Assembly (NCBI GenBank): GCA_028276215.1
Contig: JAPYWT010000178.1
Location: 1 to 5,792, forward strand
Origin: Thermoflexus sp.
GTDB taxonomy: Bacteria > Chloroflexota > Anaerolineae > B4-G1 > DUEL01
Length of the DNA: 5,792 bases
Direction of reading: 5' to 3'
A program made the position numbers and the translations under genes. A model generated the notes under the pieces. It saw only the letters and a list, made by a program, of their open reading frames with translations, had not been told where the DNA came from and made no database searches. Numbering within the stretch: the stretch's first letter is position 1; every line of letters starts with the position of its first letter. Positions 1-4,587 of this stretch are shown in pieces.

Positions 1-3000
1 CAGCAGGGTAGGAGCCGTCGGCCACGTCGGAGTAGAAGAAGCGCCAGTCGCCGGACTCGGCCCGCCAGGTCCAGTCAAAGAAGCCACGCACGACGCCGTT
101 GTTGTAGAGGCGGTTGGCGTCGTACTGGGCGGCAGAGGCGACACCACCGAATTGCATGCCGTCGGTGAAGGGCGCGGCCACGTTCAGGACCACCGGGATG
201 ACCGTGGTGTTGGCCTCGTACTCTTCACTGCCGACCGTCGCACCGGGGTCGTGGATGTAGATGCCGGCCTCGTACATGCCGGGCGGCATATCGTTCGGGA
301 CGGTGGCGGTGACGACAAAGGTGGCCTGATCGCCCGCCGGGACGACGATGGAGTTCGTGCTGACCTCCAGCCACGGGACGGCCTCTTTCTTGTAGAACTC
401 AATCCGGTAGTGGAGGTTGGTGGTGATGTTGGCGGCCCGCGAGTTATAGAGGTGGCGCAGGCCGATGAAGAGGCCGTCGTGCATCCGCTCCAGCGGGTCA
501 TGGATCCACATCTCGTAGGTGTTGCCGCCGGGGCGGTTGTAGCCGAAGCGGCCGAACTCCCACCGGTCCAGTTCGGTGCGCGGGTCATCCCAGGCCAGTT
601 CCATCGCGCCATCGGCCTGCTGACCGATGGTGGTGGGGTCGTTGATGAAGTTCACCACCCCGTTCCCGTTCTTGTCCTCCCAGAGGTTCCCGTCGCCGTT
701 GACGTCCTTCCAGTTGTAGACGGTCAGGTAGAAGCGCTGGTCCCAGGTGTAGTCGCCGTTGACGTCAAACTGGCTGTAGGGGTAAATCTGGCGGACAATC
801 ATCAGGTCGGTGCCGGCCGGGATCGGGATGTTATACCAGGACGGGTCCACCCCTTCGGTAGCGGTGATGGGGATGAAGTAGTTGAAGGCCTTGTAGAAGT
901 TGTCGCGGTTCGTGCTGCCGTAGGCGCTCTCGGCGGCGACCATCGCGGGGGTGACGGTGAAGGTGAACTCCTTCGCGCCGATGAGGATCAGTTCGCTGGC
1001 CTCCACATCGGCCGTCACATCTTCTGCGCCGGGGTTGTAGACGGTGATGGTCCGTGTGTAGGCATTCCCCGGGTAGGCGATGTGCGCAAATCCTGGCCAG
1101 TTGTTGCCCCGGTAGTCGCCGGGGTCCCACTCATCGGGCATGGCGTAGATGCCGTAGAGGCCGCCGGCCACGGCGGTGCCGCGATCGGCGTTGACGGAGC
1201 CGGCGCCCTGAGTGAAGGTGTCGTAGTTCAGGTCGGTGGCGGAAGCCTTCAGGAGCGCCCTGGCCACGTCATAGGTGGGCCAGTCGCCGTTGGCGTCTTT
1301 GTAGGCCTGGTAGATGAGGGCCAGGACACCGCCGGCAACGGGAGCCGAACGGCTGGTGCCGCCCCAGGAGGCCCAGGAGCGGTTGCCATCCAGCACCCCC
1401 CAGGTGGAGATACTGTAGTAGTTCAGTTCCTCCGCGCCGGCCGCGTAGGCGCCGCCCGCCACCACATCCACGCCGTTGGTGCCGCGAGCGCCCGGACCCC
1501 GGTTGGAGAAGGGGATAACGTCGTTGAACATGATCTGGGTGGTGGAGGTGATGGAGTCCCAACCGGTGGAGCCGAACTCGGTGGAGGCACCGACGCCGAT
1601 GGCAGTATCTGGGGTGGGCGGAGCGACGGTGCCGTAGGCCGGGGCGCCGTTGCCGGTGGAGAACATGAACTGCAGGTGGGGCGCCCACCAGCGCTGCACC
1701 TGGGAGACCACCTGTCCCTCGTACTCCCAGCCGTCGTTGTCCTGGGCGCTCTCGCCGTAGGAGTTGGTGGTAATCTGGATGGCGTCGGAGTCGGTGCACG
1801 AGCCATAAGTGATCAGGTCAAAGCCGGTCTGGTCGCAGGCGTCGTAGCCCACGGCAGCGAAGATGTAGGCGTCAATGATGGAGGAGTCAAAGTTGTAGTA
1901 GATGTCGGAGATGTTCACCACCTTCGCGTCGGGGGCCATGCCGAAGACCGCGCCGGCGGGCTTACCGTCCCCGGGCAGGTCGGAGAAGGTGGGAAGCATG
2001 GCATTCGTGCGCCCCTGCCCGACGATGTTGGAGGCACACTGGGTGCCGTGGCTGTAGTCACGATCAAAGGTGGAGCCGGAGAAGGCCACCAGGGCGCCGT
2101 TGGCCGGCGGAGGAGCGTAGGGGCCATAGATCCAGTCCGAGCCGGGGATGGGGGTGGAGCCGTCGGCGATGAAGTAGACCATGCCGCCGGAGATGTCGGC
2201 CAGGCCGTCGCCGTTCACATCCCGGTAGGCGATCATGTTGTTGTAGGTGGAGGGGTCATTGACGTTGGCCCGGGTGAGCGGCTTCTCATCCCGGAAGTCG
2301 TAGTCGTCATCCAGGTCCACGTAGACGGTGTCGTAGACCCCGGCGACATTGGGGTCGGTCACCAGGACGGCCACCTTCTCGCCCCAGAGGAAGTCGCGCA
2401 GGTCGTTGTCGGGATGCGTGCCCACGTGGACCACGCCGCTCTTGGTCATGGTGTTGGAGATGACATAGGTGTGCTCAAAACCGGGCACGCCGTAGTCAAT
2501 GAGCGGCGTGTACTTGAAGCAGGAGATGCCCGCTCCGCAGGGGTACAGGGTGGGCGTAGTGCGAGTGTCCACGTAATGCACCCCGGCATAGCCGTTGGCG
2601 ATGTAGGTGGTGCCGAAGAAGGAGTCAAAGGCGTAGAGGAGCATGGAGAAGGGGCTGAAGACGTAGGGCCAGCCGTTGTACTGCGGGCGCACGGTGCTGG
2701 AGTAGATTTTCTGGGTGCCCATCAGGTCGGGATGGGCGGGGTCAATGCCGTCGTCCAGCACGGCCACAGTCACACCCTCGCCGGTGTAGCCCCGATCCCA
2801 GGCATCCTTGGCCTGATGTGGGCCCTCGGGCATCACCTCAAACCAGTCGGCGGGGCGGATGTCGGGGCGGCCATCGCCGAAGGCTTTCGCCTGGTCCCAG
2901 GACAGCCAGCCCTCGCGGAGTTTCGCCGCGTTGGCCCGCAGTTGGGCCCAGTCCTCGGGGCCTTTCTTGGGGAGTTCCCGGGGCTGGTCCGGCGGGTAGG

Positions 3001-3535
3001 GTTCGGGCTCGGCAGTCCGCTCCAGGACGATGGGGATGATGGCCTCCACCTGGGCAAGAGATGCGATCTTCATCAGGGTATAGGGGTAGGCAAACCCGAT
3101 GAAGATCTGGGTCTTCTTCTCGCCCTTGCTCAGTGGGGGCCGGACGATGGCTTTACCGCCCACAAAATAGGCGCTCAGGTCGGCCCCTTCCTCCGCGACG
3201 ACCTCTATGATGATGGGCTCAGAGGAGGGACCCGCCAGAGTGCCCACCCGATCGGGCAACGGCGGGCTGGCTTTCTGAGCCAGGTCGCGGAGGTCGGGAT
3301 GAATTTTGCGAAGCGCCTCCTCGGGAGAGACGGCCGGGGGCTGAGGCCGGGCCGGATGGACCGACTCGGGGGCCTTCTTGGCCTCCGGCGGCGGGGGTTG
3401 CTGGGCCGGGGCGGCCGGGGCAGTTTCGGGCCGCGCCGGCGCCGGGGATGCGCTGACGGTCGCCGCGGCCATGCTGACGATCATCGTCACCACGACCAGC
3501 AGGCTGGACCAGCGCCAGGTCGTTCTGGTACTCAT
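1..3535 (-). CDS. Secreted subtilisin-like (S8) serine protease with large Asp-His insertion, 3' partial
   Basis: Reading the minus strand from ATG at 3535 gives 1178 codons without a stop; the C-terminus lies beyond base 1. The start follows AAGGAGG by 5 nt. Residues 1-29 form a signal peptide (basic start, LLVVV core, likely cleavage VSA|SP), then an Ala/Pro-rich linker; residues ~104-172 resemble an I9-type inhibitory propeptide. Catalytic motifs: VAVLDDGID (D261), DYSHGTQCAS (H496), FSTGNGA (oxyanion N629), GTSRSAP (nucleophile S728). The 235-residue Asp-His spacing (32 in subtilisin BPN') resembles pyrolysin and tripeptidyl-peptidase II. The insert has a Cys pair (C333/C339), an acidic cluster (407-417) and a DxNxDGxxD loop (439-447); similar probable calcium loops start at D747, D924 and D944. 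Residues ~826-870 and ~1056-1100 look like beta-sandwich (Fn3-like) modules. Inferred role: extracellular, calcium-stabilised endopeptidase. Family assignment is firm; subfamily and C-terminal domains are tentative. Confidence 0.95.
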   Translation of the reverse strand, partial: MSTRTTWRWSSLLVVVTMIVSMAAATVSASPAPARPETAPAAPAQQPPPPEAKKAPESVHPARPQPPAVSPEEALRKIHPDLRDLAQKASPPLPDRVGTLAGPSSEPIIIEVVAEEGADLSAYFVGGKAIVRPPLSKGEKKTQIFIGFAYPYTLMKIASLAQVEAIIPIVLERTAEPEPYPPDQPRELPKKGPEDWAQLRANAAKLREGWLSWDQAKAFGDGRPDIRPADWFEVMPEGPHQAKDAWDRGYTGEGVTVAVLDDGIDPAHPDLMGTQKIYSSTVRPQYNGWPYVFSPFSMLLYAFDSFFGTTYIANGYAGVHYVDTRTTPTLYPCGAGISCFKYTPLIDYGVPGFEHTYVISNTMTKSGVVHVGTHPDNDLRDFLWGEKVAVLVTDPNVAGVYDTVYVDLDDDYDFRDEKPLTRANVNDPSTYNNMIAYRDVNGDGLADISGGMVYFIADGSTPIPGSDWIYGPYAPPPANGALVAFSGSTFDRDYSHGTQCASNIVGQGRTNAMLPTFSDLPGDGKPAGAVFGMAPDAKVVNISDIYYNFDSSIIDAYIFAAVGYDACDQTGFDLITYGSCTDSDAIQITTNSYGESAQDNDGWEYEGQVVSQVQRWWAPHLQFMFSTGNGAPAYGTVAPPTPDTAIGVGASTEFGSTGWDSITSTTQIMFNDVIPFSNRGPGARGTNGVDVVAGGAYAAGAEELNYYSISTWGVLDGNRSWASWGGTSRSAPVAGGVLALIYQAYKDANGDWPTYDVARALLKASATDLNYDTFTQGAGSVNADRGTAVAGGLYGIYAMPDEWDPGDYRGNNWPGFAHIAYPGNAYTRTITVYNPGAEDVTADVEASELILIGAKEFTFTVTPAMVAAESAYGSTNRDNFYKAFNYFIPITATEGVDPSWYNIPIPAGTDLMIVRQIYPYSQFDVNGDYTWDQRFYLTVYNWKDVNGDGNLWEDKNGNGVVNFINDPTTIGQQADGAMELAWDDPRTELDRWEFGRFGYNRPGGNTYEMWIHDPLERMHDGLFIGLRHLYNSRAANITTNLHYRIEFYKKEAVPWLEVSTNSIVVPAGDQATFVVTATVPNDMPPGMYEAGIYIHDPGATVGSEEYEANTTVIPVVLNVAAPFTDGMQFGGVASAAQYDANRLYNNGVVRGFFDWTWRAESGDWRFFYSDVADGSYPA

Positions 3536-3540
3536 GGTTG

Positions 3541-3547
3541 CCTCCTT
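3541..3547 (-). promoter_or_regulatory. Ribosome binding site of the S8 protease
   Basis: On the minus strand this reads AAGGAGG, separated by CAACC (5 nt) from the ATG at 3535. It fixes the protease start, because the reading frame downstream of this ATG opens directly into a signal peptide. Confidence 0.9.
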
Positions 3548-3565
3548 GTGGGCTGGAATGGGGTT

Positions 3566-3689
3566 CACGTTTTACGTCTCACGTTTTACGTTTCACGTTT
3601 TACGTTTCACGTTTTACGTTTCACGGAGCGAAGGAGGGTAAAACGTAAAGAGCGAAACGTAAAAAGTAAAAAGTGAAGAGTGAAGCGTG
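3566..3689. repeat. Inverted array of 7-bp repeats (consensus YACGTTT)
   Basis: On the plus strand, 3566-3621 holds eight uninterrupted heptamers that alternate CACGTTT and TACGTTT (one reads TACGTCT), plus a partial copy CACG to 3625, so the unit is effectively 14 bp. After a 12-nt centre (GAGCGAAGGAGG, 3626-3637), 3638-3689 carries the same heptamer in inverse orientation (AAACGTA, AAGAGCG, AAACGTA, AAAAGTA, AAAAGTG, AAGAGTG, AAGCGTG), more diverged. The two arms can form a long imperfect hairpin. The array lies inside the inferred protease leader, between a strong SD and the true RBS. I recall similar heptamer strings from Chloroflexota intergenic DNA, but could not search for them here. 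Confidence 0.9.
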
Positions 3690-3701
3690 TTTCGTTCCGG
3701 T

Positions 3702-3712
3702 ATCACCTCCTT
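3702..3712 (-). promoter_or_regulatory. Perfect extended Shine-Dalgarno sequence without an adjacent gene
   Basis: The minus strand reads AAGGAGGTGAT, an 11-nt perfect complement to the usual 16S rRNA 3' end. No ATG follows at normal spacing. The GTG within it would open a 30-codon frame made mostly of the heptamer repeats, which is not credible as a gene. Its first two bases are in the stem of the hairpin at 3711-3736. It may be a ribosome standby site, or the original protease RBS separated from its start by repeat insertion. Confidence 0.5.
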
Positions 3713-3741
3713 CCGTATGGACCGCAGGGACCGGAAACAGA

Positions 3742-3775
3742 CGAGGGCCGGGGGAGAAACTCCCCGCGGCCCTCG
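3742..3775 (-). other. Stable GC-rich stem-loop in the protease leader
   Basis: The arms CGAGGGCCGGGGGAG (3742-3756) and CTCCCCGCGGCCCTCG (3760-3775) pair over 15 bp with one bulged base and a 3-nt loop. No U-run follows on the minus strand (TCTGTTTCC), so it is a structured leader element or a 5' protective hairpin rather than a canonical terminator. Confidence 0.7.
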
Positions 3776-3896
3776 CGCGCGATACTTCTATCCGGTATTG
3801 GTAGCCGGATACGTCCCCGCTCCCTGAAAGGCCCCGTTGGTCCGTGGTGTGTGCATAGGCCCGTTGAAGATAAGGGGATGACCAAGAAGCAGTCTT

Positions 3897-3925
3897 ATTA
3901 TAGCACAACGCAGCGAAAAAGTCAA
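3897..3925 (-). promoter_or_regulatory. Sigma-70-type promoter of the protease
   Basis: On the minus strand the -35 box is TTGACT (3925-3920) and the -10 box is TATAAT (3902-3897), with a 17-nt spacer. This is one mismatch from the full consensus with ideal spacing. Transcription would begin near 3890 and run into the protease; no other minus-strand gene lies between. Confidence 0.85.
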
Positions 3926-3985
3926 GACGGATGAAATCTGAAAAATTGGGTGACTACCTGCCCTGATCGGTTTGGAGATAGCGCA

Positions 3986-4006
3986 GCGCAGGCTGGCGGC
4001 CTGCGC
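3986..4006. repeat. Palindromic GC hairpin, REP-like
   Basis: GCGCAGGC (3986-3993) and GCCTGCGC (3999-4006) form a perfect 8-bp stem around the loop TGGCG. No T-run follows on either strand and no gene ends here, so a terminator role is unlikely. The hairpin style resembles interspersed palindromic elements of high-GC genomes, but its copy number elsewhere cannot be seen from this window. Confidence 0.5.
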
Positions 4007-4082
4007 ACAGGGTGTGCCTTCGCCAGGGGTATGAAGACCCTACAAACAGGCCCGACAAAAGGGAACACACCCACCGCAGGGG

Positions 4083-4110
4083 TTGACAGAAACGATGGTT
4101 GGAATATACT
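4083..4110 (+). promoter_or_regulatory. Possible plus-strand promoter with no assigned gene
   Basis: TTGACA (4083-4088) is a full -35 consensus, followed after 16 nt by TATACT (4105-4110), a good -10 box. Transcription would start near 4117 and head toward the antisense strand of the tRNA. The only short frame nearby (16 codons from 4136) lacks a well-placed RBS. It could drive a small or antisense RNA, a long leader for the dehydrogenase, or be chance. Confidence 0.45.
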
Positions 4111-4187
4111 TTAGGAGCAACGATTCAGGCGCTGAATGAAGTCAGCCTTCCTGGGCCTGCGGCACAAAGAGGTTGAATCAGCATAAT

Positions 4188-4214
4188 CTCTGCGTACTCT
4201 GCGTCTCGGCGGTG
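4188..4214. repeat. Short 9-bp-period repeat (CTCTGCGTA type)
   Basis: Three consecutive 9-mers, CTCTGCGTA, CTCTGCGTC and TCGGCGGTG, run head to tail; the third is diverged. The string resembles the widely scattered 'CTCTGCG..CTCTGCG..GGTGAA' intergenic sequences I remember from cyanobacterial and Chloroflexota genomes. That identification is from memory and was not searched. Confidence 0.55.
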
Positions 4215-4249
4215 AAATGACCTTTTTGCAGGAGACTCAGCAGCACATG

Positions 4250-4278
4250 AAAAAAGCGGCAGGCCGGGGCCTGCCGCT
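4250..4278 (-). terminator. Rho-independent terminator of the tRNA-Met gene
   Basis: On the minus strand AGCGGCAGGCC and GGCCTGCCGCT (4278-4268 and 4265-4255) form a perfect 11-bp stem, formally with a 2-nt loop. The adjoining run of six T (4255-4250; its first T pairs with the last stem base) completes a textbook intrinsic terminator. It begins 4 nt beyond the tRNA discriminator base, so the tRNA is a single-gene transcript. Confidence 0.93.
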
Positions 4279-4282
4279 CAGG

Positions 4283-4354
4283 TCGCGGGGGCAGGATTCG
4301 AACCTGCGACCTTCAGGTTATGAGCCTGACGAGCTGCCACTGCTCTACCCCGCA
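4283..4354 (-). tRNA. tRNA-Met (anticodon CAT), initiator type
   Basis: The minus strand folds into a 72-nt cloverleaf: acceptor TGCGGGG/CCCCGCG, D stem GAGC/GCTC, anticodon stem TCAGG/CCTGA around the loop CTCATAA (anticodon CAT, 4322-4320), variable AGGTC, T stem GCAGG/CCTGC with loop TTCGAAT, and discriminator A at 4283. Initiator marks are the non-Watson-Crick 1:72 pair (here U1:G72 rather than the C:A of E. coli) and purine-pyrimidine A11:U24 in the D stem. The usual three G:C pairs of the initiator anticodon stem are reduced: GGG/CCC is AGG/CCU here. The genomic 3' end continues ACCT, so the final A of CCA is not encoded and would be added by CCA-adding enzyme. Initiator identity is likely, with elongator Met as the alternative. 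Confidence 0.95.
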
Positions 4355-4364
4355 ACGCACTGAT

Positions 4365-4393
4365 ATTATACCGCGCTTGCCCAAATTCGTCAA
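4365..4393 (-). promoter_or_regulatory. Promoter of the tRNA-Met gene
   Basis: The minus strand has TTGACG (4393-4388), a 17-nt spacer, and TATAAT (4370-4365). The predicted start near 4358 leaves only about 4 nt of 5' leader before the mature tRNA, typical of a short tRNA precursor. Confidence 0.9.
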
Positions 4394-4421
4394 GGGCAAC
4401 CGGGCAGATTTTATCCCAAAA

Positions 4422-4448
4422 TTTATCCCAAGCGCGATTTGGGATAAA
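4422..4448. repeat. AT-rich inverted repeat upstream of the tRNA promoter
   Basis: TTTATCCCAA (4422-4431) and TTGGGATAAA (4439-4448) form a perfect 10-bp dyad around GCGCGAT. A third copy of the same motif, TTTATCCCAA, lies in direct orientation at 4410-4419. The three copies sit in the divergent region between the tRNA and the dehydrogenase and could be a regulator-binding site or repeat debris. Confidence 0.6.
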
Positions 4449-4453
4449 AACCA

Positions 4454-4550
4454 TAAAAACCACGAAGGACACGAAGGCCACACAAAGGACACAAAAGATA
4501 ATTTTTTATCCCTTTGTGTCCTTCGTGAGCACTTTGTGCCCTTGTGGTTA
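4454..4550. repeat. Near-palindromic CACGAAGGA-type repeat element
   Basis: The left arm is made of variants of CACGAAGGA / CACAAAGGA, and the right arm (to 4547) carries the inverted forms (TTTGTGTCCTTCGTG and neighbours). The core GGACACAAA (4487-4495) pairs perfectly with TTTGTGTCC (4513-4521) around an AT-rich centre that can itself pair (ATAA/TTAT). The whole element could fold as one long imperfect hairpin, ending about 40 nt before the dehydrogenase start. It resembles a small non-autonomous interspersed repeat; no transposase is present. Confidence 0.75.
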
Positions 4551-4573
4551 AAACAAACTCTAACCCACATCCC

Positions 4574-4579
4574 AGGAGG
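4574..4579 (+). promoter_or_regulatory. Ribosome binding site of the acyl-CoA dehydrogenase
   Basis: AGGAGG lies 8 nt before the ATG at 4588, supporting this start. I find no convincing plus-strand promoter directly upstream; the nearest candidate is at 4083-4110. Confidence 0.9.
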
Positions 4580-4587
4580 AGCATCCG

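Larger units (their letters stand above)
3536..3890 (-). promoter_or_regulatory. Long structured 5' leader of the protease mRNA
   Basis: If transcription starts about 7 nt past the -10 box (near 3890), the protease mRNA has a leader of roughly 355 nt. In transcript order it holds a small hairpin (3810-3790, ATCCGG/CCGGAT), a very stable GC hairpin (3775-3742, about 15 bp with one bulge and an AAA/TTT loop), a short hairpin (3736-3711, TTCCG/CGGAA), an extended Shine-Dalgarno sequence (3712-3702), the heptamer repeat array (3689-3566) and the true RBS. The GC hairpin has no U-tract after it, so it is not a simple intrinsic terminator. I do not recognise a known riboswitch core. Regulation by attenuation, mRNA stabilisation or ligand binding is only inference. 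Confidence 0.5.
3926..4249. other. Intergenic region without a recognisable gene
   Basis: No reading frame here has both a plausible RBS and a protein-like composition. The stretch holds a perfect 8-bp hairpin (3986-4006), a distant 7-bp dyad GGGTGTG/CACACCC (4010-4016 and 4066-4072), a plus-strand promoter candidate (4083-4110) and a 9-bp-period repeat (4188-4214). A structured small RNA in this interval cannot be excluded, but I recognise no known RNA family. Confidence 0.6.

Noticed and set aside
152..3676. Plus-strand open frame of 1174 codons antisense to the protease
   Set aside because: It is codon-for-codon in register with the minus-strand protease, so its stops would require TTA, CTA or TCA codons, which a GC-rich gene avoids. 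The product is Gly/Val/Asp/His-rich without motifs, whereas the minus frame shows a signal peptide and a full S8 catalytic set.
3566..3689. CRISPR array
   Set aside because: The units are 7 bp with no spacers between them, so this is a simple phased tandem repeat with inverted arms and not a repeat-spacer array.
3742..3775. Intrinsic terminator within the protease leader
   Set aside because: The stem is strong, but no U-run follows on either strand, so termination by the canonical mechanism is not supported.
3703..3885. 60-codon minus-strand leader frame ending in the orphan Shine-Dalgarno
   Set aside because: Its only available start is a TTG within a few nucleotides of the predicted transcript start and without an RBS, and the GC hairpin runs through the frame. 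The overlap of its TGA with AAGGAGGTGA is probably chance.
3621..3908. 95-codon minus-strand frame across the protease promoter and repeats
   Set aside because: It begins upstream of the predicted transcript start, overlapping the -10 box, and its C-terminal part is just translated heptamer repeats.
4136..4186. 16-codon plus-strand frame downstream of the orphan promoter
   Set aside because: The nearest purine-rich stretch (GGAG at about 4114) is some 20 nt from the ATG, and the peptide has no distinguishing character.
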